Origin: Muribaculaceae bacterium
GTDB lineage: Bacteria > Bacteroidota > Bacteroidia > Bacteroidales > Muribaculaceae
Assembly (NCBI GenBank): GCA_014867205.1
Contig: WGUO01000015.1
Span: 19,152-83,151, forward strand
Direction of reading: 5' to 3'
Length of the DNA stretch: 64,000 bases
Of the stretch, positions 17,301 to 24,844 are shown one piece after another. Numbering within the stretch: position 1 is the stretch's first letter; the number at the start of each line of letters is the position of its first letter. The translations under genes and the position numbers were made by a program. The notes under the pieces were generated by a model. It was not told the DNA's origin. It saw nothing but the letters and a program-made list of their open reading frames with translations, and ran no database searches.

Positions 17301-17550
17301 AGCCCACATAGCTCACCACGAGAGTGGCGTTCGCCGGAACACTGATGGAGAAGTTTCCCTCGATGTCGGCTGAAGTACCGTTGGTGGTGCCTTTCTCCAT
17401 AATGGTGGCGCCAATCAGATCTTCTCCCAACTCGTCAGACACGTGTCCTGTGACCGTGATCTTCTGAGCCAGAGACGGAAATGCGAGTGTCAACAGCACT
17501 GCCATCGTCACCCACACCTTCCTGTTCAGATGAAAACAAAAGTTCTTCAT
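14398..17550 (-). CDS. SusC/RagA-family TonB-dependent transporter
   Basis: A 1050-residue outer-membrane receptor. After a signal peptide (ending FPSLAQ) comes a carboxypeptidase-regulatory-like domain (ITVTGHVSDELGEDLIGATI; residues about 30-115). The plug follows, with the SusC hallmarks VVIGYGSVKKQDATGSV and IRIRGGSSLSASNNPLIVIDG, then a 22-strand type barrel ending in TLGIVATF with the terminal Phe typical of barrels. It is the first gene of the minus-strand operon. Expression is likely controlled through the palindromes at 17915-17940 and a leader of about 320 nt. TonB energises uptake of the unknown ligand. Confidence 0.97.
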   Translation of the reverse strand: MKNFCFHLNRKVWVTMAVLLTLAFPSLAQKITVTGHVSDELGEDLIGATIMEKGTTNGTSADIEGNFSISVPANATLVVSYVGYDPMDVPVNGQTNLNIVMKQNATLLAETVVIGYGSVKKQDATGSVAIVTPDDIDAGISTSAQDLLVGASPGVVVTTSGGDPTGNANIRIRGGSSLSASNNPLIVIDGVPQTNQSNAGGTNALTMLNPQNIESMTILKDASATAIYGSRASNGVIIITTKKGKKGRPQVNFAANFHVNTARKTLKMMKTAEYTKLIEEYGTDRAKNFLYAENATPNLKDADGNTVFTPYDTDWQKEVLRTSFSHDYSLSVGGSAGVVPYRVNASFTDNQGIIKTSSMQRTTVGFNLNPKFFNDQLSISANASGSYVRTRTAADVMWAAVAAAPVNPVHKAYPTVGDAGKTIFNGYYNNLKTTGEPETSTDWQNPVQLLEEQKNIGKTLSSNGNIQIDYALYWVPELHFNLNLGYQVSKNTSRNDIAQNSIMAWRSNYKDGAATKYDWYELQRNTLLDFYINYKKNFEAAKSDLDVTVGYSWQRFDYSGHSNTVNNSLGYYNDWASIYSGGQFTLNEDPATEAHIGHSYEDAPRSAWGNINQLVSFFGRINYIFDDTYLLTFTLRDDGTSRFSKDNRWGLFPSVALGWKINNMPFLEPAQGWLNDFKLRLGWGKTGQQEMDMYFPYLPIYVNSYQQGYQYLNPNGDGTWINPLYPQAYNPDLKWETTTTWNVGLDMGFMNNRITLAADWYLRKTTDLLSYVPTGASNTANMMWRNIGSMENIGVEVTVGAKPVVTDNFTWNTSVNVAWNKNKITELQGDGAVSRTQAIGLPSGKGGAGLAWHIVGQPAYTFMVYEQVYDKNGDPIEDQYVDQNGDGTINEDDLIMYHSRDPKVTATWNNNFSWKNWDLGISLRANFGNYVYNQLKQANSRVYDTTGAQYMLSNLLANTTLFYNAAASERLPLSSYFVENASFLRCDNITLGYTFRDLIGGNLTLRLFAAVQNPFVITKFTGIDPEEFGGVQGSPYPRPITTTLGIVATF

Positions 17551-17869
17551 GCAAGAATGTGATTAAGTTTTACATTGGGTTTATTTAATTTTCTTTTTTT
17601 TCATGACACAGCGACATCCCGGCCGTGACTGTTTCGTTGCTAACGGTCGTGACGTCTTGACTGACAATATCAATTTAGTTATGTCCATTTTAGGTTAACT
17701 GATTGATTCTCATGTCTTTTGCAGTAGTGCTCAGAACCTTGTGGCCGGGCGCGCCGAATGGCTGTAGATTCGGGTGGCCAACCGGTCTCCGACGAATCTT
17801 TCAGCACCTGGGGCGCCTTCCGTGAGCTTTCATGGAACGCTTTCGTCGCTTTTTTTGCAAAATCAGTTA
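17551..17869 (-). promoter_or_regulatory. Long structured 5' leader of the susC-like gene
   Basis: About 320 bases lie between the proposed promoter and the SusC start, with no coding region. Near the 5' end of the leader, AGATTCG (17766-17772) pairs with CGAATCT (17793-17799) around an inner GGTGGCC-containing segment. This GC-rich half contrasts with the AT-rich half near the gene. It could be a structured leader or host a regulatory small RNA, but it matches no riboswitch I know. Confidence 0.4.
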
Positions 17870-17940
17870 CAAAAGTAAGTAATTCAACTGATATTAAAGG
17901 TGCTTATCCGGCGTTTAACAATGTTAATTAACAATGTTAA
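17870..17940 (-). promoter_or_regulatory. susC promoter with two tandem 13 bp palindromes
   Basis: The minus-strand -7 box TACTTTTG lies at 17870-17877, with a weak -33 (TTT at 17896-17898). Just upstream, at 17915-17927 and 17928-17940, are two abutting copies of the perfect odd-centred palindrome TTAACAATGTTAA. Their position, about 17-42 bp above the -33 box, fits an activator site for the sus-like operon. Confidence 0.6.
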
Positions 17941-17980
17941 AACGGGCGGAAGTGTTAAATTTTATTATTAACGGTCGCTT

Positions 17981-19171
17981 TCAACCTCGGAATGCCCCGC
18001 GGACCTTGCGCCGGATGGCCGCCACATTCAGAGTGATTATCACGGCGGTCATGACGGCTCCGACAAGCGGTACAAGCCATACCGGCGCGGGACGTGCGCC
18101 AAGTCCCTCGAGCGGGCCGATATAGTAGGCACGCAGCGCGGCGACTCCGGCCAGTGCCAGCATATACGCGCCGACTGATGCCCATGTAACTAATGTCACA
18201 TAGGGCTTGCCGACTGCCCCGGGCTCATATCCGAGCATCAGCAGCATGTGCAGCTTGTCGCGGTTCTTTTCCATTATGAGTGACACGGAAAGTATCAGTA
18301 TCAGCAGCGAGAGGATGGTTATTATTGTACCGATTGCAATTACGATACCACCCACCACGCGGAGCAGGAATGACGCCGAACTTGCCGACTTGTCACCGGC
18401 CACCTCCAGGTCGTGCGCCTCGAGATACTTCGTTATGGCCACGTCGCCGGGGCTGCTCACGTCGATTATGAGCCGTGACGGCTCTCTGACGGAACCCGGG
18501 GTGCCGAGCTCGCGATTGGTCTCGTCGAGAAATGTCTGGGGCACGAGTATGGTGTTCAGCCGGTTGGAGTATCCGGCCACGCGGCCGTGCAGCTCGCGGC
18601 TCCGCGTGCCGTCCTCGCTGGTGAGCCTTAGCGTCAGCGGGATGCTGCTCATCAGGCCCTCCGACAGCTGAGGCAGGCCTGCCGACGACGCGAACCCGAA
18701 GTTATAGAGTGTCAGGTAGTCTTTGGAGAGGATGATCGGCACCTCGCCCGCCCCGGGCCGGTAGTCCCATTGCGAGCGTGGAACGTCGACGAACTCGTCG
18801 GGGATGGCCTCGAAGAACATGTATGTCGACATGCCCCGGCCTCCGCTGCTCACGCCTGCGAGCACGCGGTAGTCGTTGGAAGTGAAGCGCCCTACGGCAC
18901 GTGCCCAGAGCTGTGACTCTATGTCGGAGATCTCCGTGGCGCTGAATCCCGTCTGGGTCTTGCCTAAGGTGTTGGCAGAGGTTATCTTCTTGTTTATAAC
19001 CAAGTAATCGCTCTTGATGAATGAGTCGTCGGCGCTCCAGATCGAGTCGGCGTCGCGCATGAACTGCAGCGCACCTAACACGATGACGAGCCCTATGAAG
19101 TTTGACAGCACGAAGCCGGCCACGCGGGCCGGCGACGTGTTCTTGCGGAGTAGTCCGGAGATTAGTGTCAT
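17981..19171 (-). CDS. ABC transporter permease, FtsX/MacB-like
   Basis: A 396-residue inner-membrane protein with one N-terminal membrane segment (SNFIGLVIVLGALQF), an extracytoplasmic domain of about 220 residues and three C-terminal segments, starting with VVGGIVIAIGTIITILSLLI. This is the FtsX/MacB topology of mechanotransmission exporters. It overlaps the ATPase gene by the 4 bp ATGA junction, so the two are translationally coupled. Substrate unknown; the neighbouring lipoprotein gene may belong to the same unit. Confidence 0.85.
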   Translation of the reverse strand: MTLISGLLRKNTSPARVAGFVLSNFIGLVIVLGALQFMRDADSIWSADDSFIKSDYLVINKKITSANTLGKTQTGFSATEISDIESQLWARAVGRFTSNDYRVLAGVSSGGRGMSTYMFFEAIPDEFVDVPRSQWDYRPGAGEVPIILSKDYLTLYNFGFASSAGLPQLSEGLMSSIPLTLRLTSEDGTRSRELHGRVAGYSNRLNTILVPQTFLDETNRELGTPGSVREPSRLIIDVSSPGDVAITKYLEAHDLEVAGDKSASSASFLLRVVGGIVIAIGTIITILSLLILILSVSLIMEKNRDKLHMLLMLGYEPGAVGKPYVTLVTWASVGAYMLALAGVAALRAYYIGPLEGLGARPAPVWLVPLVGAVMTAVIITLNVAAIRRKVRGAFRG

Positions 19172-19812
19172 AGTCGGAGTCGGTGGTTATAGTCGAGCAG
19201 CAGATGGTTGCCGACCGAGGTGGAGATGATGCCCGCGCCCTGACGCTCCGCCTCCTCGGCTATCAGCGCGGCGGCGATGCGGTTGTTCTCCTCATCGAGA
19301 TGGCTGACAGGCTCGTCGAGCAGCAGGAAGTCAAAGGGCTGGCACACGCTGCGGATTATCGCGACGCGCTGCTGCTGGCCGATCGACATGCGGCCGGCCG
19401 GATAGTCGCGCCGCGAGGCTATGCCGAGGCGCTCCATCCACAGGGTCACCATCCGGTCGGAGGCGTACCCGGTCAGCCGGTTCTTGAGCTGGATGTTCTC
19501 CCATGCGGTCAGCTCGGGGAAGAGAGAGAGTTCCTGCGGCAGATAGGCTAAATGGCGGCGACGTATCTCCTGCCATCTCTCTATGCCGAAGCGGGAGATG
19601 TCCTCGCTGTCGAACAGGATGCGGCCCTCATAGTCGCTGCGCGCCCCGAACAGGTAGGCGCACATCGACGATTTGCCGCCGCCGCTCGCGGCCTCGACCA
19701 GACAGAGCTCGCCCCGCCTGAAGGTCACATCGGCCTTCCATACCTCGGAGTGGGGTATCGGCTCGGACACGAACACTCGCGGCAGTGTGTGCTCAAGCGT
19801 TATCTCGTTCAT
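19168..19812 (-). CDS. ABC transporter ATP-binding protein
   Basis: A 214-residue cytoplasmic ATPase partnering the FtsX-like permease. The Walker A segment is AASGGGKSS (residues 41-49), in which the usual first glycine is alanine. The signature is MSIGQQQRVAI instead of LSGGQ, and Walker B is FLLLDEPVSHLDEE. The changes are conservative enough for ATPase activity to be likely. It starts 6 bp after the upstream lipoprotein gene ends, which suggests a three-gene operon (lipoprotein, ATPase, permease). Confidence 0.9.
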   Translation of the reverse strand: MNEITLEHTLPRVFVSEPIPHSEVWKADVTFRRGELCLVEAASGGGKSSMCAYLFGARSDYEGRILFDSEDISRFGIERWQEIRRRHLAYLPQELSLFPELTAWENIQLKNRLTGYASDRMVTLWMERLGIASRRDYPAGRMSIGQQQRVAIIRSVCQPFDFLLLDEPVSHLDEENNRIAAALIAEEAERQGAGIISTSVGNHLLLDYNHRLRL

Positions 19813-19818
19813 ATGTCT

Positions 19819-21138
19819 TTATTTCTCGAGTATGGTCTCGAGGAAATTCTTCTTTGTGTCGGCAGTCGTGAGCGTCACATGGACCGACAGACTGTTCCCG
19901 GCGGCGTGCAGGGTGAGCGAGCCGGAGGTGGCTTTCGACGCCATGCCGCCCCCCAGTTCCGTCGGAACAGATGTAGAGATGCCGCCGACCGAGCCCTTGA
20001 GCGGAGCCGCTATGTCGGCGACCTGCGACTGGCCGGCGAGATTGCCCCGCGTCAGGCGAAGCATCTTGCCGTCGACTGTCGTCTGCACGCCCATGCCGTT
20101 GAGGAATGTGGCGAGCTGCTGGGTGTTCTTCCCGTCGGTCATCACGACTCCGCGGAGTGCGCTTGCGTCGGCGCCGAACGCGACGGCTGTGGTGCCGTCA
20201 AGCGCCGAAAGCGCCTGGAGATATACTCCCAATACAGAGGGGCCTTTCGCGCCCGCATCCTTCTGCATCATTTCGATAAGCTTGTGTGGAATCGCGAGGG
20301 CAGCCACTGCGTCGGCTGTTCCGCCGATCGAGCTGATCGCGTTCATGTCGACCTTAGCGGTGGGGAGGAGATATTTGGCCGGGTTGCCCTTGGAATTGAT
20401 CACGCTGGCCTTGAACTCGGCCTTGCCGTTGAGGAAGTCGAGGCTGAACGTGACGCTCGACGGGTCCTCGAACAGAGTCTGGAGCGCCACCTGGAGCGTT
20501 GCCCGCTGCTGGAAGTCGACATTCGCGGTGTTGAGAAGTCCCCCGATGTTGCCCCATCCCTCGGCATCGCTCTCTATCTTGCACAGATGGTCGGCGTATG
20601 GGTTGGAGAGGAAACTCTGTGTCTTGTCGAGGGTGGTGAAGTGCCTGATGTCGCGGGCGTCAATTGTGCTCTGGTCCATGCAGACCCAGAACCGGTTGTC
20701 GGCCACCGCGACATTGCCGGCGATGTCAATGCCCTCCTCGGTGCTGAACTTCGAGCCGAATTCCTTCTCGACGCTGGCCTTGAACTTCGACGGGTCGTCG
20801 GCCTGACCGGTGATGTACGTGTTGTAGCCGACGCGGAACAGTATGGCTACCGACGGGTCGACACCGCTCTCGCCGTTGAAGAAGATGCGGGCATATCCGG
20901 CATTCTTCTCCTTGCCGAGGTTGTCGAGTACGGCCTGCGAGGGAGTGATCTTCGAGCCGTCGACCTTGCAGCCTGACTTCTCGAGGAGCGCCTTGACGTT
21001 AGCCACAACTACGGTCGAGGCGTCGCTCGGCACGGTGGCGATCAGGTCGCCTGCATCTGCGCTTTCCTCACTTGAGCAGGAGGGGAGAAACAGCGCCATC
21101 GCTGTCAGCAGCGGGAGTAGGAATCTTAATGTCTTCAT
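19819..21138 (-). CDS. DUF4836-like lipoprotein
   Basis: A 439-residue lipoprotein. The start MKTLRFLLPLLTAM at 21138 is chosen over an upstream ATG (21192) because it gives a clean lipoprotein signal ending FLPSC. The segment IATVPSDASTVVVANVKALLEKSGCK is typical of the DUF4836-type Bacteroidetes family, whose function is unknown. The rest is soluble, with glycine- and serine-rich loops. It is the first gene of a likely operon with the ABC exporter pair, so it may act with the exporter at the envelope. Confidence 0.75.
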   Translation of the reverse strand: MKTLRFLLPLLTAMALFLPSCSSEESADAGDLIATVPSDASTVVVANVKALLEKSGCKVDGSKITPSQAVLDNLGKEKNAGYARIFFNGESGVDPSVAILFRVGYNTYITGQADDPSKFKASVEKEFGSKFSTEEGIDIAGNVAVADNRFWVCMDQSTIDARDIRHFTTLDKTQSFLSNPYADHLCKIESDAEGWGNIGGLLNTANVDFQQRATLQVALQTLFEDPSSVTFSLDFLNGKAEFKASVINSKGNPAKYLLPTAKVDMNAISSIGGTADAVAALAIPHKLIEMMQKDAGAKGPSVLGVYLQALSALDGTTAVAFGADASALRGVVMTDGKNTQQLATFLNGMGVQTTVDGKMLRLTRGNLAGQSQVADIAAPLKGSVGGISTSVPTELGGGMASKATSGSLTLHAAGNSLSVHVTLTTADTKKNFLETILEK

Positions 21139-21213
21139 AAATCGGAGTTTTGAGGGTTTATAAAAATTCTGAGTCTTGACTGGATATCGCAACCCTGTGT
21201 CTCTGACAGTTTA

Positions 21214-21246
21214 TAAAAAAAGAGCGAACCGGGTCAGGAACGCTCT
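21214..21246 (-). terminator. Terminator after tRNA-Tyr
   Basis: AGAGCG (21221-21226) pairs with CGCTCT (21241-21246), with two further G-C pairs inside. The minus strand continues into a T run at 21214-21220. It lies 28 bp beyond the tRNA 3' end. Confidence 0.75.
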
Positions 21247-21274
21247 CTGTGGGTTTGTTATTGCTGTCTTGGTG

Positions 21275-21357
21275 TGGGTGGTGATGGATTCGAACCACCG
21301 AAGGCGTAAGCCAGCAGATTTACAGTCTGCCCCATTTGGCCACTCTGGTAACCACCC
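21275..21357 (-). tRNA. tRNA-Tyr (anticodon GTA)
   Basis: The 83-base minus-strand sequence folds as a class II tRNA. The acceptor stem pairs GGGTGGT with ACCACCC plus discriminator A, the anticodon loop reads CTGTAAA, a long variable arm (GGCTTACGCC) is present, and the T loop is GGTTCGAATCC. CCA is not encoded. It has an exact consensus promoter and its own terminator. Confidence 0.97.
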
Positions 21358-21367
21358 GTTTGCGGTG

Positions 21368-21399
21368 CAAAGTTAAGCAAAATAATTCACACCGCCAAA
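21368..21399 (-). promoter_or_regulatory. tRNA-Tyr promoter
   Basis: The minus-strand TAACTTTG (21368-21375) and TTTG (21396-21399) are 20 bp apart. The tRNA begins 11 bp downstream of the -7 box. Confidence 0.85.
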
Positions 21400-21438
21400 T
21401 TTTTTTTGACTTCCTGCCTTAATTTTGGGGTGCGGGCA

Positions 21439-22419
21439 TCAGATCGAAAGTCTGCGGAGAGTCGACATCAGTTCCTGGTTGATGGGCTTCTCGTTCTTGA
21501 TTGCCTTGGTGAAAGGCACATATACGATCTCGTCGTTCTTGACGCCGATCATGACGTTACGCTGGTCGTCGAGCAGCGCGTCGACGGCAGCCGCGCCCAT
21601 GCGCGAGGCCAGGATGCGGTCGTGGGCTGTCGGCGAGCCTCCGCGCTGCAGATGGCCTAAGATGGACACGCGCACGTCATATCCGGGATACTCCTCCTTG
21701 ACGCGCTGCGCCAGACCCATGGCGCCGCCGGTGATCGGTGATTCGGCCACAAGCACTATCGACGAGTTCTTCGACTTGCGGAAGCCGTTCTTGATCAGCT
21801 CGGAGAGCTGGTCGACCTGTGTCGAGATCTCGGGTATGATGGCGGCCTCCGCGCCTGCCGCGATCGCGCCGTTGAGGGCAAGGAACCCGGCGTCGCGGCC
21901 CATGACCTCGATAAAGAAGAGGCGCTCGTGCGACGTGGCCGTGTCGCGTATCTTGTCGACACACTCCATGATCGTGTTCAGGGCCGTGTCATAGCCGATG
22001 GTCGTGTCGGTGCCGTACAGGTCGTTGTCGATTGTGCCCGGCAGACCCACGATCGGGAACTGGAACTCGTTGCCGAAGATGCGGGCACCGGTCAGCGAGC
22101 CGTCGCCGCCGATTACCACCAGAGCGTCGATGGCGTGCCGCTTGAGCACGTCATAGGCGCACTGGCGTCCCTCGGGAGTCTGGAACTCCTTGCACCGCGC
22201 TGTCTTAAGTATCGTGCCCCCTCGCTGTATGATGTTCGATACGTTCTGCGTCGAGAACTCTTCGATCTCGTCGTAGATCAGGCCGCGGTAGCCGCGATAG
22301 ATGCCGTAGACCTTGAAACCGGCGTAGATCGCCGAGCGTGTTACCGCGCGGATGGCCGCGTTCATGCCGGGGGCGTCGCCTCCCGAGGTCAGTATGCCGA
22401 TTGATTTGACGTTGCTCAT
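21439..22419 (-). CDS. pfkA: ATP-dependent 6-phosphofructokinase
   Basis: A 326-residue glycolytic enzyme phosphorylating fructose 6-phosphate. Motifs are [16 protein letters not shown] (residues 9-24), [12 protein letters not shown] near 101-112, [20 protein letters not shown] near 126-145 with the catalytic Asp, and [10 protein letters not shown] near 172. The start at 22419 is preferred to an ATG 30 bp upstream, since [14 protein letters not shown] matches the family and leaves the promoter box (22447-22454) outside the gene. It is divergent from the HAD gene with overlapping promoters. Confidence 0.97.
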   Translation of the reverse strand: MSNVKSIGILTSGGDAPGMNAAIRAVTRSAIYAGFKVYGIYRGYRGLIYDEIEEFSTQNVSNIIQRGGTILKTARCKEFQTPEGRQCAYDVLKRHAIDALVVIGGDGSLTGARIFGNEFQFPIVGLPGTIDNDLYGTDTTIGYDTALNTIMECVDKIRDTATSHERLFFIEVMGRDAGFLALNGAIAAGAEAAIIPEISTQVDQLSELIKNGFRKSKNSSIVLVAESPITGGAMGLAQRVKEEYPGYDVRVSILGHLQRGGSPTAHDRILASRMGAAAVDALLDDQRNVMIGVKNDEIVYVPFTKAIKNEKPINQELMSTLRRLSI

Positions 22420-22440
22420 ATGCTTTAAGTTGAAATGCAG

Positions 22441-22473
22441 TTTTCGCAAAATTAGTAAAAATTATTAACTTTG
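22441..22473. promoter_or_regulatory. Overlapping divergent promoters of pfkA and the HAD gene
   Basis: On the plus strand TTTT (22441-22444) and TAACTTTG (22466-22473) are 21 bp apart. On the minus strand the pfkA -7 box TAATTTTG occupies 22447-22454, inside the plus-strand spacer. The two promoters may compete for polymerase. Confidence 0.6.
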
Positions 22474-22498
22474 CGCCACGAATTTGTAAAAATGAGTC

Positions 22499-23128
22499 AT
22501 GGATGATATAAAAAATGTTGTGATTGATCTCGGAGGCGTCATGATTGACCTTGACCGCGAGCGCTGTGTCAGGGCGTTCGAGCGTCTCGGCCTCAAGGAT
22601 GTCGACTCTATGCTGGGCCTCTACCGGCAGGAGGAGCCTTTCCTCTCGATCGAGACGGGCCGAATATCGGTGGCTGCCTTTTACGACGAGTTGCGCCGCC
22701 GTGCCGGCGCCGGGATACCCGACTCGGCGTTTGAGTCCGCGTTTGACGAGTTTCTTGTCGCCCTACCCGTGGAGCGGCTTGCAGCGCTGAGGCGCATGCG
22801 TGCCGCAGGCTTGCGTCTCTACATGATATCCAACACCAACGCCGTGATGTACGACGGCTGGATCAAGCATGCCTTCATGCAGGAGGGAATGCGTGTAGGC
22901 GACTATTTTGACGGTATCGTCACGAGTTTCGCCGAGGGCGTGTGCAAGCCTGAGGCCGGAATCTTCGAGACGGTGCTGAGACGCTACGGACTCGAGCCGG
23001 CAGAGACAGTGCTGCTTGACGACTCCGAGGCCAACTGCGAGGCCGCGCGGAGGCTGGGCATGCAGGCCGTGAGGATTATCGGCGACACCACAATACTCAA
23101 CTGGCAGGAACGATGGGCACGGCAGTGA
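22499..23128 (+). CDS. HAD phosphatase, YihX-like
   Basis: A 209-residue HAD-superfamily hydrolase. Motif I is VVIDLGGVMIDLD, with nucleophile Asp10 but Gly12 where most HAD enzymes have a second Asp. The same exchange is seen in the YihX (glucose-1-phosphatase) branch. Motif II is YMISNTN near 107, motif III lysine lies in VCKPEAGIFETVL near 148, and motif IV is LLDDSEANCEAA near 170. It overlaps ribF by 16 bp, so they are co-transcribed. The substrate is probably a sugar or flavin-pathway phosphate, but this is uncertain. Confidence 0.85.
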   Translation: MDDIKNVVIDLGGVMIDLDRERCVRAFERLGLKDVDSMLGLYRQEEPFLSIETGRISVAAFYDELRRRAGAGIPDSAFESAFDEFLVALPVERLAALRRMRAAGLRLYMISNTNAVMYDGWIKHAFMQEGMRVGDYFDGIVTSFAEGVCKPEAGIFETVLRRYGLEPAETVLLDDSEANCEAARRLGMQAVRIIGDTTILNWQERWARQ

Positions 23129-23988
23129 CCGTCGGGACTTTCGACGGAGTGCACCGGGGCCATCAGACCGTGCTGCGCATGCTCCGCGAGGAGTCGGCAC
23201 GCCTGGGTCTGGCTCCGCTCGTGGTGACCTTCGACCGTCATCCGCTGGAGACTGTCGCGCCTGAGCGGGCCCCGGGCCTGATCATGGACCCGGACTCTCG
23301 CGACGCGCTGATCCGCGGCTGTGGCGTGGAAGTCGAACGCGTGGCATTCACCGAGGATGTCCGCCGCATGACCGCCGCCGAATGGATGCGCCGCCTTGTC
23401 GGCGAGTACGGCGCAAGCATGCTTCTCCTCGGCTATGACAATACTTTCGGCAGCGACGGCATGGTGATGACATCCGATGATTTCCGTGCCGAGGGGCAGC
23501 GCATACGCCTGCGCGTCGAGGTGGCTCCCGCAGTGGCCGGCTGTAGCTCGTCGGCTGTGCGCAAGGCACTTGCCGCGGGTGACACCATGCTTGCCGCCTC
23601 AATACTCGGGCGCCCCTTCTCGATCAGGGGAGTGGTGGGACGAGGGCGTCAGCTCGGGCGCACCATCGGATTGCCCACGGCCAATGTGGAGGCCTCGCCG
23701 CGCCAGCTCGTGCCCGCACCGGGCGTCTACGCCGCCCGTGTCTGCGTGCCGTTGTCCGGCAAAACGGCAGTCTATGACGCCGTGGTGAATGTCGGCACAA
23801 GCCCGACCGTGACCGACTGCGGCGTCATGAGGATAGAGGCGCATCTGCTCGGTTTCAGCGGCGACCTGTACGACCGCGAGATCCGCATTGAGTTCGGCGC
23901 TAAGATACGCGACGAGCGCAAGTTTCACTCCCTCGACGACCTGCGCGCGCAGATCGAGGCCGATATCAGGGCCGCTGTCAAAAAATAA
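23113..23988 (+). CDS. ribF: Bifunctional riboflavin kinase/FAD synthetase
   Basis: A 291-residue enzyme converting riboflavin to FMN and then FAD. The N-terminal adenylyltransferase domain shows VTVGTFDGVHRGHQ (residues 5-18), VVTFDRHP and the SSAVRKALAAGD segment. The C-terminal kinase domain shows GRTIGLPTANVEA near 180 and YDAVVNVGTSPTV. It overlaps the YihX-like gene, which may supply a phosphatase step. FAD from this enzyme would serve SdhA, which is also encoded in this window. Confidence 0.95.
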   Translation: MGTAVTVGTFDGVHRGHQTVLRMLREESARLGLAPLVVTFDRHPLETVAPERAPGLIMDPDSRDALIRGCGVEVERVAFTEDVRRMTAAEWMRRLVGEYGASMLLLGYDNTFGSDGMVMTSDDFRAEGQRIRLRVEVAPAVAGCSSSAVRKALAAGDTMLAASILGRPFSIRGVVGRGRQLGRTIGLPTANVEASPRQLVPAPGVYAARVCVPLSGKTAVYDAVVNVGTSPTVTDCGVMRIEAHLLGFSGDLYDREIRIEFGAKIRDERKFHSLDDLRAQIEADIRAAVKK

Positions 23989-24023
23989 TGGATATCGTAA
24001 ACGCCTTTTCGGAATTTTTTTAT

Positions 24024-24097
24024 TATCTTTGTTCAATTTATGAGGGGCGTTGACACGCGCCGCAGTCCCGCGACATCTTGCCGGGCTGCAGTGGCGC
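24024..24097 (+). promoter_or_regulatory. upp promoter box and leader hairpin
   Basis: TATCTTTG (24024-24031) fits the -7 consensus; the -33 element is poor. The leader then folds into a strong hairpin, GCGCC-GCAG-CCCG pairing with CGGG-CTGC-GGCGC (24057-24097), ending 45 bp before the upp ATG. It might control upp, but no known pyrimidine-sensing element is recognised. Confidence 0.4.
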
Positions 24098-24141
24098 TGT
24101 CGGCTCGACCCGGTAAATCATGAGAAACAAACCGAAATACG

Positions 24142-24795
24142 ATGGAAGTAATCAATTTTGCGGACACCCCAAGTATCGTGAGCCGCTATATGATGGAGCT
24201 CCGCGACGTAACCATACAGCATGACCCGCTGCGCTTCCGCACGAATCTCGACCGCATAGGACAGATCATGGCATATGAGATATCCAAGCGCATGGAATAT
24301 ACTGAGAAAGTGGTGAACACACCGCTGGGCGAGTGCGTCTGTCACGAGCCGGCCGAGCGTGTCGTCCTTGCCACGATTCTCCGCGCCGGCCTGCCGTTCC
24401 ACCACGGGTTCCTCAATTATTTCGACCGCGCCGAGAATGCGTTTGTCAGCGCATACCGGCGCTACAAGGAGAAGGGTGACTCGTTCGATGTTCTTGTGGA
24501 GTATCTCGCCTCGCCGCGTCTCGACGGCAAGACGCTGATTCTTGTCGACCCGATGCTGGCCACGGGCAGCTCGATGGAGCTTGCCTACCGCGCGCTTCTG
24601 ACGAAGGGAATCCCCGCCAAGATTCATGTGGCGAGCGTAATAGCCTCGCGACAGAGCGTGGAGTATGTCCGCGCCCATTTTCCCGACGACACTACCTTGT
24701 GGTGCGGAGATATTGACGACGAGGTCAACGCCCACAGCTACATAGTGCCGGGTCTCGGCGACGCCGGCGATCTCGCATACGGCATAAAGGACTGA
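24142..24795 (+). CDS. upp: Uracil phosphoribosyltransferase
   Basis: A 217-residue pyrimidine-salvage enzyme making UMP from uracil and PRPP. The PRPP loop LVDPMLATGSSME (residues 134-146) is decisive, supported by ATILRAGLPFHHG near 74 and the C-terminal uracil-site region PGLGDAGDLAYGI. Start MEVINFADTP follows a structured leader. It is followed 49 bp later by recF, with no terminator seen between them. Confidence 0.95.
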   Translation: MEVINFADTPSIVSRYMMELRDVTIQHDPLRFRTNLDRIGQIMAYEISKRMEYTEKVVNTPLGECVCHEPAERVVLATILRAGLPFHHGFLNYFDRAENAFVSAYRRYKEKGDSFDVLVEYLASPRLDGKTLILVDPMLATGSSMELAYRALLTKGIPAKIHVASVIASRQSVEYVRAHFPDDTTLWCGDIDDEVNAHSYIVPGLGDAGDLAYGIKD

Positions 24796-24844
24796 CACGA
24801 CCTGTCGTGTCGACGCCGCTAACCCTCTTTACCCCGGGCCGCAA

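Noticed and set aside
17750..17805. Cobalamin-riboswitch-like string in the susC leader
   Set aside because: A GGAGACC-like piece is present, but the surrounding conserved boxes and helices of the B12 riboswitch are not.
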